Source: Nodosilinea sp. FACHB-131
GTDB taxonomy: Bacteria > Cyanobacteriota > Cyanobacteriia > Phormidesmidales > Phormidesmidaceae
Direction: 5' to 3'
Length of the DNA stretch: 53,431 nucleotides
NCBI RefSeq assembly: GCF_014695395.1
Contig: NZ_JACJOF010000043.1
Location: 1-53,431, forward strand
Shown here: piece after piece, positions 35,152 to 43,558 of the stretch
Layout: every line of letters starts with the position of its first letter
Position numbering within the stretch: the first letter of the stretch is position 1
Notes under the pieces: generated by a model
What the model was told of the DNA's origin: nothing
Seen by the model: the letters and a program-made list of their open reading frames with translations, nothing else
The model's database searches: none
Made by a program: the position numbers and the translations under genes

Positions 35152-35257
35152 TAGTTGCCTGCGCGCGCAATTAGCCAATCTGGCTTACCCCACGCCTGTA
35201 CTTACGAAAGAGCTGCCAAGAAAGGCTGTGATGCTGCTTTGCGGCGCGGGGCAACTA
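35152..35257 (+). repeat. TAGTTGCC inverted-repeat element, full copy C
   Basis: This 106-bp copy has both ends: TAGTTGCCTGCGCGCGCA on the left and GCGGCGCGGGGCAACTA on the right, giving inverted ends TAGTTGCC/GGCAACTA. The interior includes ACGAAAGAGCTGCCAAGA and CTGTGATGCTGCTTTG. It is the reference copy for the family here. Confidence 0.8.
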
Positions 35258-35627
35258 GCCTGGGCCACTCTGCGGTTCGATCGGGGATCCTTCGAGCGCT
35301 GGAGCCTCAACTTTCCTTGGAAGATGAACACTCCACCGTAATAACGAGTTATCACTAATAAATCTGATTTCTGATTTCAGAAACTAACTTAATTTTTCCT
35401 CTACTTACTTTTAAGCAAAATGAATCGATGGTTAAGTTTAGCTTTAGAGAAATTTAACGCCGTCAAATGTAATTAAAAGCACGGGTTTGCCTGAGGAGAA
35501 TGATTAATTTACGTCTTTTGGAGGAGAGACGAGCAAAACCATTAAGATATTCTAAGCATGCTTGAATCTTGATGTTTGAATCAGTTTTGCGCTCATTTAG
35601 CATGATCAAAATGATTGAGAGACAACC

Positions 35628-36890
35628 ATGTTTATCTTAAAGCAACTAAACCGTAAACTATTCAGTTATCTGAGTCTTGTCCTTTTAATTGCAACATTAC
35701 TCATTTTTCCACCTGAGTTTCCTTCTCAGGTTTCATTTTTGAATTCACCTGCTATCACATCTAGCGCCAGTGCTCAAACGACTCAACCTGAAAGTAACGA
35801 GTCTAAATCTGTTGCTCCTCAACAACCTGAGCTTCCTTTGAGTCAGGAGGAACAAGGGGGAAATTCGATCGACTTCTTTAAAGTGGTAATGGGTGCGCTC
35901 GCAGGTTTAGTGTTGTTTATTTATGGTGTTACGCGATTAGCTGAGGGATTGGAAGACGTGGGAGAAGAACGGATGAAACGTCTCCTCAGCAAATTTACTG
36001 CGAACCGCTTTGCAGGGGTTGCAACCGGAGTTGTCGCCACAACATTCTTGGAATCATCATCCGTCACAATTATTCTGGTGATTGCGATGGTAAGTGCTAG
36101 CATTCTTACCTTTGTACAATCCCTTGGGGTTGTACTGGGTTCCAATATTGGTACAGCAGTCGGAGCACAAATTATTTCTCTCAATATCGAATTGTATGTT
36201 CCTATTTTAATGTTCAGCGGTCTGTTGGTATTCTTCTTAGGCAAAACGGCCCGCATTAAATCTATTGGCATCGTTTTGCTCGGGTTTGGATTAATGTTTT
36301 ACGGGCTTGAAGCGATCGACTCAGCTATGGAGCCGTTTCGAGATTACGAACCGTTCTTAAACTGGATGGAAAGTCTGGGTCGTAATCCCATTTTAGGGGC
36401 TTTGGTAGGGGCTATCTTTACGGTAATTATTCAATCTTCTTCGGCCACAGTAGCAATCGTAGTGACACTAGCAGGCTCCGGTTTAATTGCTTTGCCTGCT
36501 GGAATTGCAATTATGCTGGGTGCAGAAGTTGGAACCTGTGCTGATACTCTGGTTGCCACCATTGGACGGGGAAGTGCTGCGTTGCGAACGGGTTTATTCC
36601 ACCTCTTATTTAACCTCAGTAGTGCCGTTGTAGGAATTCTTTTAGCTCCACAACTAGCTCAATTAACCCAAGCAATTTCTGGTGATGATGTTGGACGGCA
36701 GATTGCAAATGCTCAAATGCTATTTAATATCATTGGCGCTGTTGCTGTTATCGGTTTTTTGCCAATTATTGCACGGGCAATAGAAAAGCTAGTTCCAGAA
36801 ACTAATGCAGATCGTGAACGGCAGCAACGCCAACTCGAAAAACAGCAAGCGAATGTTAAAAACCCGCTGGCTGAACCTCTCACTCGTTAA
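35628..36890 (+). CDS. Na/Pi cotransporter family protein
   Basis: This 420-residue protein has an N-terminal signal/anchor (LFSYLSLVLLIATLLIF), a Ser/Gln-rich linker, then the duplicated Na_Pi_cotrans core: TFLESSSVTIILVIAMV with LGSNIGTAVGAQI in the first half and IIQSSSATVAIVVTLAGSG with LGAEVGTCADTLVATIG in the second. The QSSS repeats bind sodium and phosphate in the family. A basic C-terminal tail (ADRERQQRQLEKQQ) follows; the PhoU domain of longer relatives is missing. It precedes the phytase fusion, which would release the phosphate it takes up. Confidence 0.93.
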   Translation: MFILKQLNRKLFSYLSLVLLIATLLIFPPEFPSQVSFLNSPAITSSASAQTTQPESNESKSVAPQQPELPLSQEEQGGNSIDFFKVVMGALAGLVLFIYGVTRLAEGLEDVGEERMKRLLSKFTANRFAGVATGVVATTFLESSSVTIILVIAMVSASILTFVQSLGVVLGSNIGTAVGAQIISLNIELYVPILMFSGLLVFFLGKTARIKSIGIVLLGFGLMFYGLEAIDSAMEPFRDYEPFLNWMESLGRNPILGALVGAIFTVIIQSSSATVAIVVTLAGSGLIALPAGIAIMLGAEVGTCADTLVATIGRGSAALRTGLFHLLFNLSSAVVGILLAPQLAQLTQAISGDDVGRQIANAQMLFNIIGAVAVIGFLPIIARAIEKLVPETNADRERQQRQLEKQQANVKNPLAEPLTR

Positions 36891-37647
36891 ACATGCCTTA
36901 CACCCGAATTCCCCCTTCTACCCTAACCAAGGCTTCTGAGTTAAAGAGCTGATTGAAGCCCCTTAGAAATTTGTAGGAAAGGGATTTTTACAGTGCCAAA
37001 TTAAATGATATCGAGACAAATTCGTGTCGTTGAACAAAACCTTCTCTACTGCAGGACTACAGAGAGTTTACTCAGCCGTTCCTCGTCTAACCATCGGCAC
37101 TACTAAGCTGGCTCAAGGCGGAAAAGCAAGCCGAATTTAGCTTTGCTTCTTTAACACACTAATGCGTCTCCACAACAAACAAAGAGCCATTGTACGGAAG
37201 AATGGGGGCGATCGCAAACAAGTTGAGGCATTACAGGCACGCGTTGAAAAGCTGGAAGAGGAGCTATAGCCGTGTCGAACCTAAGGCCGCATCGCAGTTA
37301 GGGAAAATGACCCCGTGCTCTAGTTGTGGTGGGGTATCATAGACCTTGCGAAATATTACTAAGGGCAAGAGTGCGTGTCGTGGTAGTGGTACGCAATTCG
37401 GAAACCAAGATTAAAGTTTCCATAAACTGCTCTTGATTTCTCAGGGATATGCTCAGCATTGGTGTGATCAGGTCATCTCCAGATTTAGAGGATTTACGGA
37501 GGCACTCGCACCAAGGTAAGTAGATCAGATAGGGTGCGATCGCGTTCTGTGACGGGGCTTTAAGCATTGCCCTTTGCTTTACTGCGCCGAAATTCTGCTG
37601 CCTGGCCAGGTCTCAACTCGTTGCAAAGTCCCCCAAAACTAGAACCT
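36891..37647. other. Gap before the phytase fusion gene
   Basis: About 760 bp. The only coding candidate is a 35-codon frame (37162-37269, ending QVEALQARVEKLEEEL, a coiled-coil-like tail) that may be the remnant of a larger gene. Nothing else is recognised. Confidence 0.4.
37162..37269 (+). pseudogene. Possible gene remnant ending in a coiled coil
   Basis: A short frame with MRLHNKQRAIVRKNGGDRKQ at its start and ALQARVEKLEEEL at its end. Cyanobacterial proteins often end in such charged helices. Too short to classify; it may be a decayed gene end or chance. Confidence 0.2.
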
Positions 37648-40600
37648 ATGGCTATTCGCTTTGCTACCTTTAACGCCTCCCTCAACCGCGCCGCCGAGGG
37701 AGAATTAATTACCGATTTATCAACACCAGATAATGCTCAGGCTCGGGCGATCGCAGAAATTATTCAGCGCAGCAATCCCGATGTCGTTTTAGTTAACGAG
37801 TTTGACTTTGATGAGGCTGGAGACGCCGCCGCCCTCTTTCAAGAAAATTATTTGTCGGTTTCTCAAAATGGCGTTGACCCTGTTGCCTATCCCTATGTCT
37901 ATGCCGCTCCCTCCAACACTGGCCTACCCTCTGGCCTCGACCTAAACAATGATGGCACAGTAGGCGGCCCTGATGACGCCTACGGCTTCGGCTTTTTCCC
38001 TGGGCAATTTGCCTTCGTTATCTATTCCAAACACCCCATAGTTGAAGACGAGATCCGCACCTTTAAAGAATTTCGGTGGGCCGACATGCCTGGTGCACTG
38101 CTACCCACCGATCCCAACGATGCTGATAGTGACGGCGACACCGCCAACTGGTATACCCCCGAAGAACTTGCTGCCTTCCGCCTTTCTTCTAAAAACCACA
38201 TCGATGTGCCGGTTGAGGTTAATGGCGAAATTATCCACGTCCTGGCCAGCCACCCCACTCCGCCCGTGTTTGATGGGGCTGAAGACCGCAACGGTCGCCG
38301 CAACTACGACGAAATTCGCTTCTGGGCCGACTACATCAATGGCGAAGAGTATATCTACGACGACAACGGCACTATTGGTGGGTTGGCCACTGGGGCCAAG
38401 TTCGTCATCATGGGTGACCAAAACTCCGACCCCTTTGACGGCGACAGCATTTCTGGTGCGGCTCAACTCTTGCTCGACGACCCTCTAGTGAATACCTCTG
38501 TCACCCCAAGCAGCGCTGGCGGCCCTGATGCCGCTATCCGTCAAGGAGGTACTAATGCAAGCCAGATTGGTGATCCCGCTTTCGATACGGCTGACTTTGG
38601 CTTTAGCCCTACTGATCCAACGACTGATATCGCGCCCGGCAACCTGCGGGTTGACTATGTGCTGCCATCTAACAATTTGACCATTACCGAGGCTCAAGTC
38701 TTCTGGCAGCCCAGCACCGATCCCCTTTTCCCGCTGGCGGAATTCCCCACCTCTGACCATCGCCTAGTGTACGTCGATGTGGAGGTGCCCGTCACAGACA
38801 CCGGACGACGCACCGTGGCTGATCTGGAGTTTCTGGGCGAGGTTACCTTCCCCACTGACCTGACGTTTGAGGGCACCCAGGTAGGCGGGCTTTCGGGCTT
38901 AACCTACGATGCCGAAGCTGACGCTTACTATGCCATTTCAGATGATCGCAGCCAGCTCGGCCCGGCCCGTTTCTACACCCTAGACATCGACCTCAGCGAT
39001 GGCAGCCTAGACGAGGGCGATGTTGCCGTTACCGATGTCACCACCTTGCTCGATGCCAGCGGTGCTCCCTTTGCAGCCCAAAGCATTGACCCAGAAGCGA
39101 TTGTGCTGACGCCCGACGGCACCCTTTACATTGCCTCCGAAGGCAACGCTAACACTGGCATTGCGCCCTTTATTAACGAGTTCTCGTTAGCGGGTCAGCA
39201 GCTGTCTGAATTGCCGATAGATGCAAAATTTTTGTCCGCAACCGCCAGCGGCATTCGGCCCAATCTGGCCTTTGAAAGCCTCACCCTCAGCCCCGACGGT
39301 CGGTACCTCTACACCGCCACCGAGAATGCTCTCTTTCAGGATGGGCCTGCGGCCAGTCTAGAAGAGGGCAGCCTCAGCCGCATTGTGAAGTATGACTTAG
39401 CCAATGGTGAGGCGATCGCCGAATACGTTTACGAAGTCGAGGCCGTTCCCACCGCGCCGGTGCCCGCCACCGCCTTTAGTGACAATGGCTTGGTAGAGCT
39501 GCTCGCCATCGATGACAACGGCTCCTTCCTCGCTCTGGAGCGTTCCTTTGCAGAAGGGCAGGGCAACACCGTCAAGCTGTACGAAATCCGCTCTCAGGGC
39601 AAGTTAGATGTGCAGGGCGTCTTTGACCTGTTCCGGGAAGAGGCTCTCGAAGAGGACGGAGAGGTTATTCCTCCTGGCCCTTTTGAAGTTGATCCCGCCG
39701 TTTCTAAGCGCGAGATTCTTGATATCGAAGCCGACCTGGGTATTGCTCCCGACAACCTGGAGGCCCTGACCTTTGGCCCTACGCTAGCAGATGGTCGGCA
39801 AACGCTGATTCTCGCCAGCGACAACAACTTTAACGATACCCAATCCACTCAGTTCCTCGCCTTTGCAGTTGATTTTGACACTATTCCCGCTGTGCCTTCC
39901 GTTTTAGAAACGCCGCTAACCGTAGACGATGAAGACAGCACCACCCCCTTGCTAGGCGACTCCGACGACCCAGCAATTTGGGTGAACCCTGCTAACCCTA
40001 ATAACAGCCGAGTCATCGTCACCCTCAAGGATGGCGGTGCCGCCACCTTCAATCTGCAAGGGGAACTTCAGCAGACTATTCTGCCTGCGGACTATGGCGA
40101 AATCCGCTACAACAATGTGGATTTGCTCTACGGCATTGAGGTGCCGGCCTTCAATCCCACAGGTTCCTTCACGACCGATATCGCAGTGATGAGCGATCGC
40201 GCCAACGATACCCTCGCTATCTTCGGCATCGACGCGACCACCGGCGAACTGTATGACCTCACGGCACCTACCCTCAGCGACCCGGCCTTCTCGATCTTTG
40301 GGGTGGATGACGGCGAGGCTACGGCCTACGGGCTAGCCACCTACCTCAGCCCTGTGACCGGCAAACTCTATGCCTTTGTCACTCAGGCCAGCGGCAACCA
40401 GGTGGCCCAGCTCGAGCTGCTGCCCCAGGTCAGCCCCGCCGATGCCTCTTACGTGGATGCCCGCGTGGTGCGCATGATTGATTTGCCAGTACCGACGGGG
40501 GATGCAGCCGATTCCCAGTCTGAGGGCCTGGTGGTTGACCAGGAACTGGGCCAGCTCTACGTCACGTTGGAAAACGAGGTCGGCATTCTCAAATTTGACG

Positions 40601-41481
40601 CCGAACCCAATGGCGGCAGCAATTTCACCCTGGTGCAATCCATTGATGCAGACTTCCTAGAACCCGACCTTGAAGGACTGACGATTTACTACGGGCCCGA
40701 GGGCACGGGCTACCTGATTGCGTCTAGCCAGGGCAACAACTCCTTTGCGGTCTTCTCTCGGGAGGGCAACAACGAGTACCTCGGCAGCTTCACGGTCGGC
40801 AATACCGGCCTGATCGACCAGGTGAACGAGTCTGACGGGTTGGATATCACTAACGTCGCGCTGGGCTCCGCTTTTCCCAACGGCTTGCTAGTCGTTCAGG
40901 ACGGTGCCAACGATCCGCAAAATGTGATTGAAGATGGTGAACAGCTCGAAAACAACAGCACCAACTTCAAGTTTGTGGATTGGGCGGTGGTCGCCAACGC
41001 CTTTGAGGCAGCTCTAGATATCGACACCGACAGCTTTGACCCCCGCAATCCAGATTCTTCAGTCCCTGTGGCTGAGCTGATTGACCTGACCGGCTTTGAC
41101 GGAGACGTGGCCCTCAACATTACTGCCTCGCGCGAAGCGGCCTTTGATAATGTGCTGAAGTTCTACGCAACCGACGCCCAGGGGCGGGTAAATGGCCTGA
41201 TAGCTGGGGATGCTGGTTATGAGGCCGCCATTGCCGCCAACCTGCTCAATGTTGAGCTGTTTGCCGACAACCTGGTAACGACCGATGTCACCCTAACCTT
41301 GCCCGGTGGCACCTACTACGCTCCTGTGCTGCTAGTGGGTGGTGATATCAATAACCTGGCTACTATCGGTGAGTCTCGCATTCAGCGCAGTGGTGGTGTT
41401 TGGAGTTTCGAAGACTCGTCTGACAACGACTTTAACGACTTAGTCATTACGCTCAACTCGGCTGGGCTCGTCATGGCGTAG
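37648..41481 (+). CDS. Nuclease/phosphatase-like, esterase-like phytase and 3-phytase fusion with DUF4114 tail
   Basis: A 1277-residue chain from the ATG at 37648, chosen because MAIRFATFNASLNRAAEG is the start of an endonuclease/exonuclease/phosphatase domain; a TTG at 37567 would add an unlikely prefix. Domains in order: an EEP domain (about 1-380; NPDVVLVNEFD, MGDQNSDP, SDHRLVYVDV), an esterase-like phytase domain (about 395-740; GGLSGLTYDAEADAYYAISDDR), a beta-propeller 3-phytase (about 750-1110; SDDPAIWVNPANP, DLEGLTIYYG), and DUF4114 (DNDFNDLVITL). No signal peptide is visible, so export would need a C-terminal signal, as in type I secretion. It is probably an extracellular phosphate scavenger that works with the upstream Na/Pi transporter. 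Confidence 0.88.
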   Translation: MAIRFATFNASLNRAAEGELITDLSTPDNAQARAIAEIIQRSNPDVVLVNEFDFDEAGDAAALFQENYLSVSQNGVDPVAYPYVYAAPSNTGLPSGLDLNNDGTVGGPDDAYGFGFFPGQFAFVIYSKHPIVEDEIRTFKEFRWADMPGALLPTDPNDADSDGDTANWYTPEELAAFRLSSKNHIDVPVEVNGEIIHVLASHPTPPVFDGAEDRNGRRNYDEIRFWADYINGEEYIYDDNGTIGGLATGAKFVIMGDQNSDPFDGDSISGAAQLLLDDPLVNTSVTPSSAGGPDAAIRQGGTNASQIGDPAFDTADFGFSPTDPTTDIAPGNLRVDYVLPSNNLTITEAQVFWQPSTDPLFPLAEFPTSDHRLVYVDVEVPVTDTGRRTVADLEFLGEVTFPTDLTFEGTQVGGLSGLTYDAEADAYYAISDDRSQLGPARFYTLDIDLSDGSLDEGDVAVTDVTTLLDASGAPFAAQSIDPEAIVLTPDGTLYIASEGNANTGIAPFINEFSLAGQQLSELPIDAKFLSATASGIRPNLAFESLTLSPDGRYLYTATENALFQDGPAASLEEGSLSRIVKYDLANGEAIAEYVYEVEAVPTAPVPATAFSDNGLVELLAIDDNGSFLALERSFAEGQGNTVKLYEIRSQGKLDVQGVFDLFREEALEEDGEVIPPGPFEVDPAVSKREILDIEADLGIAPDNLEALTFGPTLADGRQTLILASDNNFNDTQSTQFLAFAVDFDTIPAVPSVLETPLTVDDEDSTTPLLGDSDDPAIWVNPANPNNSRVIVTLKDGGAATFNLQGELQQTILPADYGEIRYNNVDLLYGIEVPAFNPTGSFTTDIAVMSDRANDTLAIFGIDATTGELYDLTAPTLSDPAFSIFGVDDGEATAYGLATYLSPVTGKLYAFVTQASGNQVAQLELLPQVSPADASYVDARVVRMIDLPVPTGDAADSQSEGLVVDQELGQLYVTLENEVGILKFDAEPNGGSNFTLVQSIDADFLEPDLEGLTIYYGPEGTGYLIASSQGNNSFAVFSREGNNEYLGSFTVGNTGLIDQVNESDGLDITNVALGSAFPNGLLVVQDGANDPQNVIEDGEQLENNSTNFKFVDWAVVANAFEAALDIDTDSFDPRNPDSSVPVAELIDLTGFDGDVALNITASREAAFDNVLKFYATDAQGRVNGLIAGDAGYEAAIAANLLNVELFADNLVTTDVTLTLPGGTYYAPVLLVGGDINNLATIGESRIQRSGGVWSFEDSSDNDFNDLVITLNSAGLVMA

Positions 41482-41513
41482 GTGATCTTAACCGCCTGAA
41501 GTCAATGCCTTTG

Positions 41514-41547
41514 GCCCCTGCGCTGAACTTAGCGCAGGGGCTTTTGT
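41514..41547 (+). terminator. Intrinsic terminator of the phytase fusion gene
   Basis: GCCCCTGCGCT (41514-41524) and AGCGCAGGGGC (41531-41541) pair perfectly over 11 bp around a 6-nt loop and are followed by TTTTGTT, 33 bp after the stop codon. Confidence 0.9.
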
Positions 41548-41785
41548 TACTGCAATAGCCTGCATTATGAATGAGGACATCCAAAGGAGCAAAAAGACCC
41601 TGCATCGTTCACGTGTGGCGAGCTGCAGGCTCTAGAACTTGACTGTTCAGCCCTCAATGAACTGCCCCTCACCCTTTTAGAACCGTCCCTAGGGTCACCC
41701 CCAGTGCATGCCCTTAGCTAGTATGAACGACTGGCCATGATGCCCGATATTGGCACCGACCCGCAACCCATAGAAGGCAGCAGTG

Positions 41786-42004
41786 ATGAACCAGAATAGC
41801 GATGATTCCCGAGGCGACTTAGTTTGCGAACTTTTCAAAGCCCGCCAACAAAACCGCGAGATTGCGGCCCAGATCGACGCAATCCTGCGGAGATGGTGTG
41901 AGGCCACGGGACACGATTACGACGAACTGAAGGCACGAGCGGAGGCAATGGACAAGAATGACGGGCCCGGCGACGATCTGGGGCTACTCGATGCCCTTTG
42001 TTGA
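41786..42004 (+). CDS. Small hypothetical protein (72 aa)
   Basis: A short charged protein, mostly helical (VCELFKARQQNREIAAQIDAILRRWCEATGHDYDELKARAEAM), ending in an acidic tail. The ATG at 41786 is preferred because GAAGG precedes it by about 7 nt; a GTG lies directly upstream at 41783. No family recognised. Confidence 0.5.
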   Translation: MNQNSDDSRGDLVCELFKARQQNREIAAQIDAILRRWCEATGHDYDELKARAEAMDKNDGPGDDLGLLDALC

Positions 42005-42389
42005 GCCTACTCCAGCTATAGCGAGCGAGCCTTTCAGAGCGATAGTAGAGCGCTAGTCAGGGCCTGACACTGTGCAATGTAGCTGCAGGGCAATCGGTCC
42101 CCTGCGACTTTGCTGGCTACGTTGTCGAGGCTGGCCCTCATCCGGCGACGGTGTAGATCTTGGGGGAGAGACAGTTGTGCACTTATGATCGCTGCTGCTG
42201 TGTGTTGAGATGTCTTACTGTTTAGATGTTCGGATGTCTAACAGCGTTTCAAGTGCGGTAAGTGCTTCCTATCTCTGGTTATGGCAACGGTTTTTGCTGA
42301 GCTGCCTTGACCACATTATGGCCTGGCTTAAGCGGTTTAAGTTGACCTGGATGCATGACTTATCGAAGTAGTTATAGAGAGCGAGAGCA
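42005..42389. other. Gap with partition-like GATGTCT motifs
   Basis: About 385 bp without a supported gene. A cluster at 42206-42242 (GAGATGTCT, TAGATGTTC, GGATGTCTAAC) resembles, in inverse orientation, the AGACATA repeats around parA. It might be a decayed or secondary partition site, or chance. Confidence 0.35.
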
Positions 42390-42986
42390 ATGATTAGCCC
42401 CAAGATGAAACCGCCCAAACGGGTTTATATGGGTTCAGTCGGCGCTGACTGCGCCAAAATTATGATCACTACGCCAGAGGCGCTTGATGGTCTCTCAATG
42501 CACGGTGTTTTCGACGCCAACGCTGCGCTTAGAGATGGCTATAAGACAGGGGTTGTTGCGCTTAATGAGGAAGGCCTAACGGGTTTGGCAGACTGCGGCA
42601 ACTTGGCAAGCCAAATCTGTTTTTTGCCTCCCGGTGGCGACGTTCATTTGCGCGGAATACTCTTTTCCAGCAATCACGGCGAGGGACAATGGCCCATCTA
42701 TGCTGAGCTGGCCCCTGATCCTGGTCAACCAGGGAGTATGCAGTTCAAAGCGGTCACCATTTGGTTTGGGTTTGGCGGAGATGTTGAGCAGATGGTCGGG
42801 TCAATTTGCCGATTAGCTGGGGTGCCGGCTAGTGATAGAGGCCCTAACGATTTGTACAGGGTTGAAGATTTGGCCTATCGCTACGGCGTAGAGCTGGATC
42901 AATTCACAGACCCATCCGCAGCGCTTAAGGCGATCGAGCTGGCCTGCGGTGTGTCGTTGGCTGAGGCATTGCAGTCTGAACGCTAG
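42390..42986 (+). CDS. Hypothetical protein (198 aa)
   Basis: A soluble protein with CVADC-type spaced cysteines (GADCAKI, ADCGNLASQICF) and a long beta-rich centre (GGDVHLRGILFSSNHGEGQWPIYAELAPD). The C-terminus has two helix-turn segments (GVPASDRGPNDLYRVEDLAYRYGVELDQF, then ALKAIELACGVSLAEAL). No family recognised. A degraded TAGTTGCC element end overlaps its stop codon. Confidence 0.55.
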   Translation: MISPKMKPPKRVYMGSVGADCAKIMITTPEALDGLSMHGVFDANAALRDGYKTGVVALNEEGLTGLADCGNLASQICFLPPGGDVHLRGILFSSNHGEGQWPIYAELAPDPGQPGSMQFKAVTIWFGFGGDVEQMVGSICRLAGVPASDRGPNDLYRVEDLAYRYGVELDQFTDPSAALKAIELACGVSLAEALQSER

Positions 42987-43008
42987 TTCCCTTAGTCAAT
43001 TCATGAAA

Positions 43009-43056
43009 GAGTTGCTAAGAGAGATTGTGATGCTGCTTTGTGGCGCGGGGCAACTA
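43009..43056 (+). repeat. TAGTTGCC element, right-end fragment
   Basis: ATGAAAGAGTTGCTAAGAGA through TGGCGCGGGGCAACTA matches the right ~48 bp of the family. A degenerate left tip (TAGTTCCC) at 42984 coincides with the stop codon of the upstream gene. Confidence 0.65.
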
Positions 43057-43169
43057 GCCTGGGCCACTTTTCGCCCTGCCCCTGCTATCGCATCCACATG
43101 CTGAGCACCATAGGCCCACAGCGGAGAGAAGCTACCCCAGAGCGGGTGGATCCAGAAAACCTGATTTTT

Positions 43170-43210
43170 AACCCCCATTGGCACCGCTGGCTCGTGGGGG
43201 TTTTGTTTTG
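43170..43210 (+). terminator. Terminator-type hairpin (repeat family C, copy 2)
   Basis: AACCCCCA and CGTGGGGGTTTTG with an inner GGCACC/GGCT stem. It is nearly the same hairpin as at 33938-33975, suggesting a shared origin. Confidence 0.6.
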
Positions 43211-43242
43211 GGCACCATAGCCTGGTCGAGTGGGGTACTGAT

Positions 43243-43371
43243 ATGGACTTTGGGGAATGGCCTAGTGATTGGATGTTCTACGCCGGAAACAACACCGGGC
43301 TAGGGAGAGACTTGTTCTGGTTAGGTGGCCTTACCGTGCTGCTGTGGCTGAATTTTAGGCAGCGGGCCTAG
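43243..43371 (+). CDS. Possible small membrane protein (42 aa)
   Basis: An ATG-started frame whose C-terminal half is one hydrophobic helix (RDLFWLGGLTVLLWLNFRQRA). It could be a tiny membrane protein. No strong ribosome binding site is seen, and it may be chance. Confidence 0.25.
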   Translation: MDFGEWPSDWMFYAGNNTGLGRDLFWLGGLTVLLWLNFRQRA

Positions 43372-43451
43372 ACAGCAAAAAGCCCTCGGTACTGAGCCAA
43401 GGCAGTAGTATAAAAACTGCTAAAACCTAAGTATGTCACGGCTTTAGCCCA

Positions 43452-43517
43452 GGCGAGTATAAGTCCGCCTGAAATACTGGACTACTCCAGTATTAGGCCG
43501 TTCCAGATGGACGGAAC
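43452..43517 (+). promoter_or_regulatory. Cluster of hairpins in the leader of the SLH protein gene
   Basis: Three inverted repeats in a row precede the start: GGCG...CGCC (about 43452-43469), a perfect 9-bp AATACTGGA-CTAC-TCCAGTATT (43473-43494), and GTTCC...GGAAC (43500-43517). They could fold in the 5' leader of the SLH gene. No known riboswitch is recognised. Confidence 0.45.
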
Positions 43518-43558
43518 ATGAAACCTACTACTCCCTGAAACCACCCGCAAATAAATAT

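Larger units (their letters stand above)
34737..35627. other. Gap with an inverted-repeat element and a full TAGTTGCC copy
   Basis: About 890 bp without a supported gene. It holds the 17-bp inverted repeat pair at 34811-34895, the element at 35152-35257, and an AT-rich stretch (35360-35620) that should contain the promoter of the Na/Pi cotransporter gene. ACTTTTAAGC and TTAATTTTTC are seen but no clear -35/-10 pair. Confidence 0.5.

Noticed and set aside
24980..35257. Integron attC sites
   Set aside because: The TAGTTGCC/GGCAACTA ends do not match the GTTRRRY/RYYYAAC pattern, there is no integrase of the IntI type, and the copies are not arranged around cassettes.
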